A stretch of 64,000 nt of DNA from Candidatus Promineifilum breve. Its GTDB lineage: Bacteria; Chloroflexota; Anaerolineae; Promineifilales; Promineifilaceae. The stretch spans positions 744,001-808,000 of the forward strand of contig NZ_LN890656.1 in the NCBI RefSeq assembly GCF_900066015.1, given 5' to 3'. The notes below the pieces were generated by a model. That model was not told where the DNA came from. It saw only the letters and a program-made list of their open reading frames with translations, and searched no databases. Numbering within the stretch: position 1 is the first letter of the stretch; the number at the start of each line of letters is the position of its first letter. A program made the position numbers and the translations under genes. Shown here piece by piece: positions 1-8,887 of this stretch.

Positions 1-1638
1 GACGACGGGCCGTTCTTCCTGTGGCTGGCCTATCGGCAACCCCACGTTCCGGCCAGCCCGCCCGACCGCTATCTGAACACCGAGGTCTACGTGGCCCCCG
101 ACCGGCCCAATTTCAACGAGGCCGACGTCTCCGACAAATCGGCCCACATTCGCAGCCGGCCGCTCATCGGCGCCGCCCACATCGCCGAGATGCGCGCCGA
201 ACGCATCCGTTCCCAGCGCTCCCTGCTGGCTATCGATGACGGCATCAAAACTATCATCGATACCCTGTATGCCGCCGGCGATCTGGATAACACGTTGATC
301 ATCTTCCAGGCCGACAACGGCTTCCAATGGGGCGCGCACCGCGACTACAACAAGCTCTGCCCCTATGAGGAGTGCAGCCGCGTGGCCCTGTTCATCCGCT
401 ACCCCGGCAACAGCGGCAACCGCACCGAAACCCATTATGTGTCTGACGTCGATCTGGCCTCGACCATCCTCGATTACGTCGACGTGGCCCCCGGCCTGCC
501 CCAGGACGGCGACAGCCTCATCCCGCTCATCGCCAACCCGTCGGCGCCGTGGAGCGACGCCGTGCTCATCGAACGGCCGCCGGGTCGCGTGGGCTACTAC
601 GCCATTCGCGTGCCGAACTGGACCTACATCGAATACCACACCGGCGAGAAAGAACTCTATGACATGGTCGCCGACCCGTACCAACTGGAAAACAAGGCCG
701 GCCGCCCCGCCTATGCCGCCATCCAGAACCAGTTGAAAGACGAGTTGGCGGCGCTGAAGGAAGGCGACGATCCGCCGCCGGGGACGGCCACGCCGACGCC
801 CACCCCCACGGCCACCGCGACGGCCACCCCATCGCCCACGCCGACACCCACCGCCACCCCGCCCGTCGGCGCGGCCTTCGAGACGATCTACATCAGTTCG
901 TCGGGCACCGTCACCATCGGCGCCACGACCTACGCCGACGAAGACATCCTGGCCTACGACGCGGACACGGCCGCCTGGTCGCAACTGTTCGACGGCTCCG
1001 ACATCGGTCTCGGCCCGGTCGACTTGGACGCCTTCCAATGGCGCGAGAACGGCACGCTGCTGCTGAGCCTCGACGCGCCGCTGACGCTGGCCGGGGCAGG
1101 CGCGGTCGATGATTCCGACGTGCTGCTCTTCACGCCCACCAGCCTCGGCCCCACCACGGCCGGCAGCTTCGCCCTCTACATCGACGGCTCCGACGTGGGG
1201 CTGACGACGGCCGCCGAAGATATTGACGCCATCGCCCTGCCGGGCAACGGCGACCTGCTGCTCAGCGTCGGCGGCAACGCATCCGTCAACGGCCTGACGG
1301 CGCGGGATGAAGATTTGCTGCGCCTGTCCCCCTCGCAGACCGGCGAGACCACGCTGGGGTCATGGACGCTCTATTTCGACGGCTCCGACGTGGGTCTGAG
1401 CCGCTCAATCGAGGACGTGACCGGCGTCTACGTCGATCAGGCGACGGGCCGGCTCTATCTGACCACCCTGGGCAATTTCGACGTGCCCGGCCTCAGCGGC
1501 CGGCGCGGCGACGTGTTCACCTGCGACCCGACGGCGCTGGGGGCCACGACGCAATGCACCTTCGGCTCGGCCCCCGTCTGGCGCAGCAGCGAGGCCGCGG
1601 GCAGCTATATCCCGATTGATGGCTTGGACGTGGATTAG
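1..1638 (+). CDS. sulfatase, C-terminal part, with TP-rich linker and repeat domain (5' truncated by window)
   Basis: The reading frame is open from base 1, so the gene starts outside the window; 545 codons remain before the TAG at 1636. The first ~220 residues are the C-terminal half of an arylsulfatase-type sulfatase: the metal-site motif FQADNGFQWGAH is followed by the typical YEECSRVALFIRYPG stretch. The catalytic CxPxR formylglycine motif would lie upstream and is not visible. Around residues 255-290 a Thr/Pro/Ala-rich linker (PTPTPTATATATPSPTP) leads to a ~255-residue domain in which FDGSDVGL/IDGSDVGL recurs about every 70 residues (three clear copies), probably a surface-exposed beta domain. 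The architecture suggests a secreted or wall-associated enzyme hydrolysing sulfate esters. The substrate cannot be told. Confidence 0.85.
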   Translation, partial: DDGPFFLWLAYRQPHVPASPPDRYLNTEVYVAPDRPNFNEADVSDKSAHIRSRPLIGAAHIAEMRAERIRSQRSLLAIDDGIKTIIDTLYAAGDLDNTLIIFQADNGFQWGAHRDYNKLCPYEECSRVALFIRYPGNSGNRTETHYVSDVDLASTILDYVDVAPGLPQDGDSLIPLIANPSAPWSDAVLIERPPGRVGYYAIRVPNWTYIEYHTGEKELYDMVADPYQLENKAGRPAYAAIQNQLKDELAALKEGDDPPPGTATPTPTPTATATATPSPTPTPTATPPVGAAFETIYISSSGTVTIGATTYADEDILAYDADTAAWSQLFDGSDIGLGPVDLDAFQWRENGTLLLSLDAPLTLAGAGAVDDSDVLLFTPTSLGPTTAGSFALYIDGSDVGLTTAAEDIDAIALPGNGDLLLSVGGNASVNGLTARDEDLLRLSPSQTGETTLGSWTLYFDGSDVGLSRSIEDVTGVYVDQATGRLYLTTLGNFDVPGLSGRRGDVFTCDPTALGATTQCTFGSAPVWRSSEAAGSYIPIDGLDVD

Positions 1639-1770
1639 GGGCTAGGTGCTAGGTGCTAGGTGCTAGGTGCTAGGTGCTAGGGGCTAGGTGCTAGGGGCTA
1701 GGTGCTAGGTGCTAGGGGCTAGGGCGGAACCCTCTGCCCTAGAACCTAGCCCCTAGCCCCTAGAACCTAC
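1639..1770. repeat. 7-bp CTAGGTG/CTAGGGG tandem array with inverted end
   Basis: Directly after the sulfatase stop, the 7-mers CTAGGTG and CTAGGGG repeat about 12 times to ~1720. After a short spacer the complementary units (ACCTAGCCCCTAG) follow to 1770, so the whole can fold into one long hairpin between two convergent genes. It may act as a bidirectional terminator. The array runs into the end of the next gene and provides that gene's stop codon. Confidence 0.85.
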
Positions 1771-2625
1771 TATGGCGCCGCCGACGATGAGCAGGGCCGC
1801 CACGACCAGCACCCACGACGGCTCGGCCAGCCCCACGGCCACCAGCAGCGCCGTGGACAGCAGCGGCGCGGCATAGGCGATGGTTCCCAGCGTCTGGATG
1901 TTGCCGCGCTTGACGCCGTAGTCCCAGGTGTAGAACGCCGCCCCCACCGGCCCCAGCCCCAACCCAATCACCGCCGCCCAGGCCCAACCCACCGGCCACA
2001 CCGTCTGCTCGAACAGCAGATGGCAGACCACGGCCAGCGCGGCCACGGCGGCGCAGAACGCCCCCACGGCGCTGGTGGGCACGGCCCCCGCCCGCCGCGA
2101 TAGCACCGAATAGCTGGCCCAGATGACGCCGCAGGCCACGGCAAAGGCGTAACCGGCGGCATACTCCGGGTTAATGCTCAGCCCCTGCCCGCCCGTCACA
2201 ATCAGCCCCGCCCCGGCAAAGCCCAGCAGCGCGCCGACGATCTGCCGGCCATGCAGCCGCTCGCCGGGCAGAAAGGCGGCGAAGAGCACGATGAGCAGCG
2301 GCCAGAGGTAGTTGATCAGCCCGGCCTCCACCGGCGGGGCCAGCCGCAGGGCCATGAAGTAGGCGAAGTGGTAGCCGAACAGGCCATAGATGCCCAGCGC
2401 CCAGACCGCCGCCGGCAACCGAAAGCGGTCGCGCAAGCGGACGGCCGCGCCTCGCCGCCCCTGCCACACCCACAGCCCCACCCCCACCAGAAAGGCCAGC
2501 GTGAACGACATCGCCAATAACTGGAACGGCGGCACCTCGCCGCTCAATGTCGTCAACGTCGCCAGCGTCGCCCACAGCAACACCGCCGTCGATCCCACCA
2601 GCGTCCCCCGCCGTCTCTCTTCCAT
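1753..2625 (-). CDS. EamA/DMT-family transporter
   Basis: About 290 residues with ten predicted hydrophobic helices in two similar halves, the EamA (drug/metabolite transporter) pattern; the motif GLINYLWPLLIVLFAAF ends the first half, as in RhaT/YdcZ-type exporters. It sits in the inner membrane and probably exports a small metabolite; substrate unknown. The ATG at 2625 (MEERRRG) is preferred. An upstream in-frame ATG at 2664 would translate the repeat at 2641-2762. The last residues and the stop codon lie inside the CTAGGTG array, so the repeat has rewritten the 3' end. Confidence 0.85.
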   Translation of the reverse strand: MEERRRGTLVGSTAVLLWATLATLTTLSGEVPPFQLLAMSFTLAFLVGVGLWVWQGRRGAAVRLRDRFRLPAAVWALGIYGLFGYHFAYFMALRLAPPVEAGLINYLWPLLIVLFAAFLPGERLHGRQIVGALLGFAGAGLIVTGGQGLSINPEYAAGYAFAVACGVIWASYSVLSRRAGAVPTSAVGAFCAAVAALAVVCHLLFEQTVWPVGWAWAAVIGLGLGPVGAAFYTWDYGVKRGNIQTLGTIAYAAPLLSTALLVAVGLAEPSWVLVVAALLIVGGAIVGSRG

Positions 2626-2640
2626 AATATTCCCCGGAGA

Positions 2641-2762
2641 ATCCACAGATTTCACAGATTGCACAGATTAATAATTAGTGGGCAGTGGGCAGAATACTGC
2701 CCACTACCCACTACTCACTACTCACTGTCTTCCATCTGTGAAATCTGTGAAATCTGTGGATT
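2641..2762. repeat. nested inverted repeats (CACAGATT and GTGGGCAGT families)
   Basis: Left arm CCACAGATTTCACAGATTGC and right arm AATCTGTGAAATCTGTGG enclose a second inverted pair, AGTGGGCAGTGGGCAG with CTGCCCACTACCCACT. The outer family recurs at 11494-11642 and 31951-32051, the inner one at 26491-26550. It fills the whole gap between two minus-strand genes. Confidence 0.85.
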
Positions 2763-2766
2763 TTCT

Positions 2767-4191
2767 TCATCTCCCCGACGTAGACCACGACCCACCGGGG
2801 CCGACGTAGCTCAGCCCCTCGCCCCAAATGACGTGATTCACCCCATCGCCGTCCACGGCCAGCTCCAGATAGTCGCCATAGGGGAAGCGGTAACCGTCGG
2901 CCGAATGGTAGGGCGCGGGCGTGGTGGCCGTGTCCGAGAGGCGCAGCGGTTCGCTCCACGTCCGGCCGCCGTCGGTTGTGCGCCGGTACCAGGTGTTCCA
3001 GGCGTCGGTCTGGCCGTCGTTGTTGCCCTGCCACACCACGCGGAAATCGTCCACGCCCGGCCCGGCGGCCACGGCCGGGAAGGCGTTGTGCTCCAGCGCC
3101 TCGGCCGACAGCGGCTGGCGCGGCTCCCAGGCCAGCCCATCGGCCGAGCGGCGGCTGTACATCCGCTGCGGGTCGCGCGGCGCGTCGTTGGTGTGATAGG
3201 CCACCACCACCGCCCCGGCGTCATCGACGGCCAGCCCGATGGAGCCGCCCAGGAAGCCGTGGGTGCAGCCGGCCGCCCAACCGCAATCGGCCATCACCGC
3301 CGACTTGTCGAGCCGGGTGTATTGCCACGTCTGGCCGCCGTCGGTCGAGCGCAACACGCCCACGTGGGCCGGCCCGGCGTAGCTCTGGCTGAAGTCGACC
3401 GTGGCGAAGTAGGCTGTGCCGTCGGGGGCCACCGCTCCGGCCGAATGGAACCAGTAGCGCCGGTCGTGGCTGGTCTTCACCGGCTCGGCCCACGTCGCGC
3501 CATAGTCGTGGGAGACGGCGACGTAGCTGTGGCTGGCGTTGAAGGCCAGATAGACGTGGCGGCCGTCGTCGGAGATCGCCAGCACCGGCCGGTCGTTCCA
3601 GCGCGGCATCCGGGTTTTATGGGTGAAGGTGACCGGCTCGCTCCAGGTGTCGCCGTGGTCGGTCGATTTGCTGAACATGACCCCCGGCCGGTAGGCTTCC
3701 AGCCAGGCGACGTAGATCGCGCCGTCGTTGGCGACTTCGATCATCGGGTCGTTCTGGGTGCGGCGGCTGGGCTTGATGAAACGGTCCGGCTCCCAGGTGG
3801 CCCCACCGTCGGCCGAGCGGCGGAAGATGATGGCCGGCTGGGCGCAGCGGGCGCAGGCCGCCGGGCCGGTGTAGCGCGTGGTCAGTTGGTAGACGTAGGG
3901 CGAGGATGGGTCGGCGGCGGTGGCCGGTTCCCAATCGTCCTCGCCGCTCCACAGCCGGGCGGCGGCGAACCCGGCGGCCGACGATGACGCGACGGGCGCG
4001 GCGGTGATGTCCACCTGCCCGGCCAGCGAACGGCCGCTGCCCTCCTTCTCGGCCTCACCCACCGACGAAGCGGCCGGGGCGGCGCGACTGAACAACAAGG
4101 CCGCGCCCGCGGCCAGCCACACCAACGCCAACAGCGCCCGCCCGACGAACGGCCGCGCCGTAGTTATCATTGTCTTTCGCCACGAATGCAT
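2767..4191 (-). CDS. secreted BNR/Asp-box repeat protein (sialidase-like fold)
   Basis: A 474-residue protein with an N-terminal signal segment (VGRALLALVWLAAGAALL, cleavage likely near AAPAASS). It carries at least five Asp-box motifs of the S/TxDxGxTW type: SADGGATWEP, STDHGDTWSEP, SHDYGATWAEP, STDGGQTWQY, TTDGGRTWSEP, plus a degenerate SADGLAWEP. This gives a six-bladed beta-propeller of sialidase fold. Asp boxes are structural, so the fold is well supported but glycosidase activity is not; I do not see an arginine triad by eye. The start at 4191 is chosen because GGAGG lies just upstream; ATGs at 4203 and 4218 are alternatives. It is probably a surface carbohydrate-binding or -cleaving protein. 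Confidence 0.8.
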   Translation of the reverse strand: MHSWRKTMITTARPFVGRALLALVWLAAGAALLFSRAAPAASSVGEAEKEGSGRSLAGQVDITAAPVASSSAAGFAAARLWSGEDDWEPATAADPSSPYVYQLTTRYTGPAACARCAQPAIIFRRSADGGATWEPDRFIKPSRRTQNDPMIEVANDGAIYVAWLEAYRPGVMFSKSTDHGDTWSEPVTFTHKTRMPRWNDRPVLAISDDGRHVYLAFNASHSYVAVSHDYGATWAEPVKTSHDRRYWFHSAGAVAPDGTAYFATVDFSQSYAGPAHVGVLRSTDGGQTWQYTRLDKSAVMADCGWAAGCTHGFLGGSIGLAVDDAGAVVVAYHTNDAPRDPQRMYSRRSADGLAWEPRQPLSAEALEHNAFPAVAAGPGVDDFRVVWQGNNDGQTDAWNTWYRRTTDGGRTWSEPLRLSDTATTPAPYHSADGYRFPYGDYLELAVDGDGVNHVIWGEGLSYVGPGGSWSTSGR

Positions 4192-4234
4192 AGCTGCCTC
4201 CATGAATATGGGCAACATTGTAGCATAAGATCAC

Positions 4235-4530
4235 TATCGGCCCGTAGGTGGAGCTTCCAGCTCCACCCTGCGCGGAACTGGAAGTTCCGCCTACACCCCT
4301 TGCCACATTTCGCGCCCGCTCTTCAGTATCGGCCCGTAGGTGGAGCTTCCAGCTCCACCTCCCTCCCGCCAACGCGGAACTGGAAGTTCCGCCTACACCC
4401 CTTGCCACATTTCGCGCCCGCCCTTCAGTATCGGCCCGTAGGTGGAGCTTCCAGCTCCACCCACCTCCCCCCTGCGCGGAACTGGAAGTTCCGCCTACAC
4501 CCCTTGCCACATTTCGCGCCCGCTCTATAG
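4235..4530. repeat. three tandem copies of a ~92-102 bp double-hairpin unit
   Basis: Units start at 4235, 4327 and 4429 with TATCGGCCCGTAGG. Each holds two perfect hairpins: GGTGGAGCT-TCC-AGCTCCACC and CGGAACT-GGA-AGTTCCG, followed by the constant tail ACACCCCTTGCCACATTTCG. Units differ only in the spacer between the hairpins. This fills most of the 400-base gap between two divergent genes, where promoters would be expected. Confidence 0.9.
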
Positions 4531-4594
4531 TTATCGGCGGCATGATCGGGGGGCCACATCGCACGATGCGCCGCCCGTCGCCCACAATAACATT

Positions 4595-6460
4595 ATGTTA
4601 AATCACATCCGTCATCTACTCATCGGCTCACCGCTCTCATCAGCCCATGCCGGCGAAACCCGCCTGGACAAGGTGCGCGCTCTGGCCTCGCTGTCGCCCG
4701 ACGCGCTGGCCTCGGTGGCCTATGCCAATCAGGAGATCTACCTGGGGCTGCTGGTGGCCGGCGCGGCCGGGCTGTTGCGCGCCACCGAACTGGCGCTGGT
4801 CATCACCGGCCTGCTGGCCGTGCTGGCCCTGTCCTACATGCAGACCATCGCCGCCTACCCCTCCGGTGGCGGCTCCTACACCGTGGCCCGCGACAACCTG
4901 GGCGAATTGCCCGGCCTGGTGGCCGCCGCCGCCCTGCTGCTGGATTACGTCCTCAACGCCGCGGTCAGCCTGACGGCCGGGGTGGCGGCCATCGCCTCGG
5001 CCTTCCCGGCGCTGTGGCCCTACCGCATTGCCCTGTCGCTGCTGTTGCTGTTGTTCATCACCCTCATCAACCTGCGCGGCATTCGCGAGGCGGGCACGGC
5101 CATGATCGTGCCCGTCTACCTCTTCCTGGTCATCTATCTGGGGCTGATCGCCTACGGCATCGGCGTGGCCCTCATCCAGGGGCCGGGCGTCTTTCCGGCG
5201 GTCATCCCCCAACCGGCCGAGTTGACAACGGGCGTAGGGCTGGCCCCCGTCACGCTCTTCCTGCTCCTGCGCACCTTCGCCTCCGGGGCCACGGCCCTGA
5301 CCGGCGTCGAGGCCATCAGCAACGCCGTGCCCATCTTCAAGCCGGTGGAGAGCGACAACGCGCGCCGGACGATGGCGGCCATGGCCGTGCTGATGGGCAT
5401 CCTCTTTCTGGGAACCATCGGCCTGACCCAATATCTGGCCGTGGTGGCCGGGGCCGAGGAGACGATTCTGTCCGCCCTGGCCCGGCGGCTGTTCGGCTCC
5501 GGGCCGGTCTACTATCTGGTGCAGGCCGCCACGCTGCTGGTGCTCATCGTCGCCGCCAACACCAGCTTCACCGACTTCCCGCGCGTGGTCTCGCTGCTGG
5601 CCCGCGACGCCTTCCTGCCGCGCCAGTTGCGGGCGGTGGGCGACCGGCTGGTGTTCTCCAACGGCATCGTGCTGCTGGCGGCGCTGGCCGGCCTGCTGAT
5701 CGTCATTTTCCAGGGCGACACCCATCTGCTCATCCCCCTGTTCGCCGTGGGCGCGTTCCTGGCCTTCACCCTGTCCCAATCGGGCATGGTCGTCCATTGG
5801 TGGCGCGAGCGCGGCCGGCGCTGGCGGGCCAAGGCGGCGATGAACGGCTTGGGGGCGCTGGCGACGGGCGTGGCCCTGCTGGTCATCGGGGCCGGCAAGT
5901 TTACCGCCGGGGCGTGGATCGTCATCCTGCTCATCCCGCTCATCGTCTGGCTGTTTCGCAGCATCCGCGCCCACTACGCCGAGGTCGGCCGGCAGTTGCG
6001 ACTGCATGAGGCCGCGCCGCCGGTCGGTTGCCATGTCCCCGCGCGCATCGTCATGCCCGTGGCCGGCGTCCATCGCGGGGTCATCGCCGCCCTCGACTAC
6101 GCCTGCTCCATCGCCGACGATGTGACGGCCATCTTCGTGGAGCTGGAGCCGGGCACGGCCGAACCGCTGCGCGCGCGCTGGACGGCGGCCGGCCTCGACC
6201 GCGTGGCGCGGCTGGTCACCGTGCCGTCCCCCTACCGCTCGCTCCTCGGCCCGTTCCTCGACGAACTCGACCGCATGGACGACGCAGGCGACGGCCCGCC
6301 GGTCAGTGTGCTCATCCCCGAGTTCGTCCCGGCCAAGTGGTGGCACTTTCTGCTGCACAACCAGACTGCCCTGCCGCTCAAATGGGCGCTCATCTACCGC
6401 CGCCACCGGCACGGCCGCAGTCGGGTGGTGATCGATGTGCCGTTTTATTTGGATCGGTGA
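4595..6460 (+). CDS. kimA: KimA-like potassium importer (APC superfamily, KUP-type)
   Basis: 621 residues: an N-terminal lead (LIGSPLSSAHAGETRLDKV, then LASLSPDALASVAYANQE), about twelve membrane helices, and a ~140-residue cytoplasmic C-terminal domain with UspA-like fold (RIVMPVAGVHRGVIAALDYA, later WHFLLHNQTA). From memory these signatures match Bacillus subtilis KimA (YdaO) over the full length, including the C-terminal HNQ segment; the length agrees (KimA 607). KimA is a high-affinity proton-coupled K+ importer. Start ATG at 4595 is chosen because the longer frame would translate the upstream repeat array. No ydaO-type c-di-AMP riboswitch is evident upstream, where Bacillus has one. A generic amino-acid permease is the less likely alternative. 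Confidence 0.8.
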   Translation: MLNHIRHLLIGSPLSSAHAGETRLDKVRALASLSPDALASVAYANQEIYLGLLVAGAAGLLRATELALVITGLLAVLALSYMQTIAAYPSGGGSYTVARDNLGELPGLVAAAALLLDYVLNAAVSLTAGVAAIASAFPALWPYRIALSLLLLLFITLINLRGIREAGTAMIVPVYLFLVIYLGLIAYGIGVALIQGPGVFPAVIPQPAELTTGVGLAPVTLFLLLRTFASGATALTGVEAISNAVPIFKPVESDNARRTMAAMAVLMGILFLGTIGLTQYLAVVAGAEETILSALARRLFGSGPVYYLVQAATLLVLIVAANTSFTDFPRVVSLLARDAFLPRQLRAVGDRLVFSNGIVLLAALAGLLIVIFQGDTHLLIPLFAVGAFLAFTLSQSGMVVHWWRERGRRWRAKAAMNGLGALATGVALLVIGAGKFTAGAWIVILLIPLIVWLFRSIRAHYAEVGRQLRLHEAAPPVGCHVPARIVMPVAGVHRGVIAALDYACSIADDVTAIFVELEPGTAEPLRARWTAAGLDRVARLVTVPSPYRSLLGPFLDELDRMDDAGDGPPVSVLIPEFVPAKWWHFLLHNQTALPLKWALIYRRHRHGRSRVVIDVPFYLDR

Positions 6461-6631
6461 TAGGTCAAGTTCAATTCCGGGCTGGGACCCACTTTTTTCG
6501 CGGATAGGAACGGAACTACATCAACATTCGCGACAGCCAGTCTTATTCATCGGTCCGTGTTTGACTTCTTGAGGCTTGATCATCAATCGAAATCGATATA
6601 CGACTACGGTTCAAAATATGAATCGGTCGCT

Positions 6632-8869
6632 TTATGGCGAAACAAGAATACTTTCTCCAACAACTTGTCGTTCCTGGAATTGGTTAAACTCATTCACTTC
6701 CCCGCTTATATCTCCAATAGCGACGAAAGTTGGTAGATAGGCATTGGGATCGCTCATGCAAATGTTCGATATACAATATGGTGTGCCGATGTAGAGTTGG
6801 CCGTTCGCATCAGTCTGGAACTCTTGCCAACCCACCAAAACGAGTGTCCCCGGCGCAACCTCATCCGGTTTGTACTCGTACAGACGGACGGTTTCATGAG
6901 GCGCGAATAGATGAAGTAACAGAGAGGTTGAACCCTGATTGCCTTCGTGGAAAACATAGAGTCGCGGACCGGATGGGGGAACGAGGTTGACGACCTGCTT
7001 CATGTTTTCATACGTCGCAAACTGGATGATGTAGGTACCCAAACTCGCCTGTGGGAGAAGGTATTTCAAATAGCGGGTACACTCATCCAATGTATTTATT
7101 TTGAAGTTGGTATCGAACTCCACCGATCCCTCAGGATATTGGATCGACACGCCGTATTCCCCAATTGTAGGCCAGCCGCAGGTATCGACATAAAGCACAT
7201 TCCAGAATTCTGGGCCAGTCGATGGTACAGGCTCCAGGCTTTCCGGCGAGTCGGCCGCGATCCACGGCGCGGATTGGCCCACCTGGCCTTCACCATCACT
7301 GGCCGTAAGGAGAGATTGTATGGTTGGTTTTACACTGTCCACTGTAGGGAGCGAGTCCAACGGCTCATACATGACATATTCCGCCGGAGGCGGCTCGTAG
7401 GGTTTTCCCAGAGTGTCCGCCGGTGGCGTAATCGCCGATGAGTTTCCGGCGTCCGGAGTTGACCTGACTATGACGACTTGGCGATAGGCGCCGGCCGGGT
7501 ATATCTGGCGGCCGTCATCGACGTCTGCGCGGAGTTCATACTCGATCTCTAGTGTTGTCGCGCGATCTATCGGCCAGTTGGTCACGATGGTGGCCCAACG
7601 GAAACAAGCCCAGCCGGTGTTTTCATGCGTTTCTTCGCTCATACGCAGTTGTGGGTTACCGACCGACAGCCCATCGATCTTGAAATCCATTGAAATATTG
7701 GTCAAATTGGCTTTAAGTATATCCGTGTCGACCGCGCACCAGCGCATACGCCAGTACAATGGCTCTGACGCGCCGGTAGTTAGTTCATAAGTCCGCTCAC
7801 CTGGCTCAACGTGGTCAATAAATTCGACCAGTGACCAGATATCAGGCGCTTGACTTATTTCTTCATCCGTCGGGCGGAGAACTGATACATCCTTAAACTC
7901 AGTTAAAATTGAGTGAAATGTATCCAAAGGTGTGACTTTCACTTCACCTGATTGTTCACCCACAATTCGAAATATCGAGCCTGGATAACCTTCGATTATG
8001 AGTTGACCTTCTGCGTCCGTGACGAATTCGTTCCATACGGTCAAGGTATAAACCACAGAAGGCGAGAGCTGAGATGCAACAAATGCATCTTGTATTGATA
8101 TCGGCTCGTAAGAATAGAGACGTATCGTTTCATTAGGTTGGAATTGAAATAGAACTATCCGGCCACCATCCATATAGACGCGAGGGCCATTCGGTGGCTG
8201 CACCTCTATAGTTTGCTCAACACTGCCGCTTATGCCACTGAGACGTACGGTATATACGCCCAGTGCACTATTCAGATCGGGCGTATATTGGAAGTAGAGA
8301 GCACCTTCCATACCGCCCAAAGTCATTGTGTTTTCCTTCATCACCTTCCCATCTTGGGATATGACCTGGACCAACACATTCTCATTTGGATCCCAACCGC
8401 ATGATGCAATAACGGCATCGACCATCCACTCGGTTACAAATTTATTGCCCCAAAAGTCGACCACGGTAGGTTTCAGGTACGGATCACAAACCGGCCCATC
8501 ACCACCACCGCCACCAAAAAAGCCTACCTCGCGCAGAATACCGCGAGGCACGGTGCGCTCGGCATTATCGAGTGAAAAGGTTTGTGTAGGCCCATCCAGC
8601 CGAATGCGTAGTTGCTCTGAGGAGGCAGCCGACGTTGCTGGTTCGACAGCTTCACCGGCTGAACCATCACTCTGCTTTGGCTCCGCTGTCTCTGTCCGCT
8701 CGTTATCGGATGAATCCACGTTGGCGGAGGTATCGGTTGCCGTTGCAGGTTGTGGAGAGGGGAAAACATCGCTCTGGGCTGTTGCCGAATTGAGTTGGGG
8801 TGGGTCGGCCGATTGAGCGCACGATGCAGCCAACAAACCGATTACCAGGAGAAGGATTAATCTGGCCAT
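6632..8869 (-). CDS. large lipoprotein of unknown function with duplicated domain
   Basis: 745 residues beginning with a lipoprotein signal (MARLILLLVIGLLAASCAQS; lipobox LAASC). ATG at 8869 has a strong GGAGGAG upstream. After a Ser/Thr/Glu-rich linker, two related modules are visible, one in the N-terminal half (ends with a QPPNGPRVYMDGGRIVLFQF stretch, then ETIRLYSYEP, DAEGQL, GEQSGEV) and one at the C-terminus (PPSGPRLYVFHEG, ETVRLYEYKP, DANGQLYIG, GDISGEV). A middle domain with WRMRWCAVD and GWACFRW looks immunoglobulin-like. I do not recognise a family. It follows the TPR gene by 18 bases and is probably cotranscribed; both are more AT-rich than the surroundings. Confidence 0.8.
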   Translation of the reverse strand: MARLILLLVIGLLAASCAQSADPPQLNSATAQSDVFPSPQPATATDTSANVDSSDNERTETAEPKQSDGSAGEAVEPATSAASSEQLRIRLDGPTQTFSLDNAERTVPRGILREVGFFGGGGGDGPVCDPYLKPTVVDFWGNKFVTEWMVDAVIASCGWDPNENVLVQVISQDGKVMKENTMTLGGMEGALYFQYTPDLNSALGVYTVRLSGISGSVEQTIEVQPPNGPRVYMDGGRIVLFQFQPNETIRLYSYEPISIQDAFVASQLSPSVVYTLTVWNEFVTDAEGQLIIEGYPGSIFRIVGEQSGEVKVTPLDTFHSILTEFKDVSVLRPTDEEISQAPDIWSLVEFIDHVEPGERTYELTTGASEPLYWRMRWCAVDTDILKANLTNISMDFKIDGLSVGNPQLRMSEETHENTGWACFRWATIVTNWPIDRATTLEIEYELRADVDDGRQIYPAGAYRQVVIVRSTPDAGNSSAITPPADTLGKPYEPPPAEYVMYEPLDSLPTVDSVKPTIQSLLTASDGEGQVGQSAPWIAADSPESLEPVPSTGPEFWNVLYVDTCGWPTIGEYGVSIQYPEGSVEFDTNFKINTLDECTRYLKYLLPQASLGTYIIQFATYENMKQVVNLVPPSGPRLYVFHEGNQGSTSLLLHLFAPHETVRLYEYKPDEVAPGTLVLVGWQEFQTDANGQLYIGTPYCISNICMSDPNAYLPTFVAIGDISGEVNEFNQFQERQVVGESILVSP

Positions 8870-8887
8870 GGTTTCTCCTCCAAACAC

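Noticed and set aside
2659-3987. Long open frame of 442 codons on the plus strand opposite the BNR-repeat gene
   Set aside because: It is the antisense of the Asp-box gene; it has no family motifs and begins in a repeat. High GC leaves antisense frames open.
4055-4585. Minus-strand frame with three near-identical protein repeats (VARGVGGTSSSAQGG type)
   Set aside because: The repeats come from translating the noncoding tandem hairpin array at 4235-4530 and run into the signal region of the BNR gene.
4640-6412. 590-codon minus-strand frame opposite the KimA-like gene
   Set aside because: Rich in Gln/Gly/Asp/His without domains, the antisense signature of a hydrophobic membrane protein.
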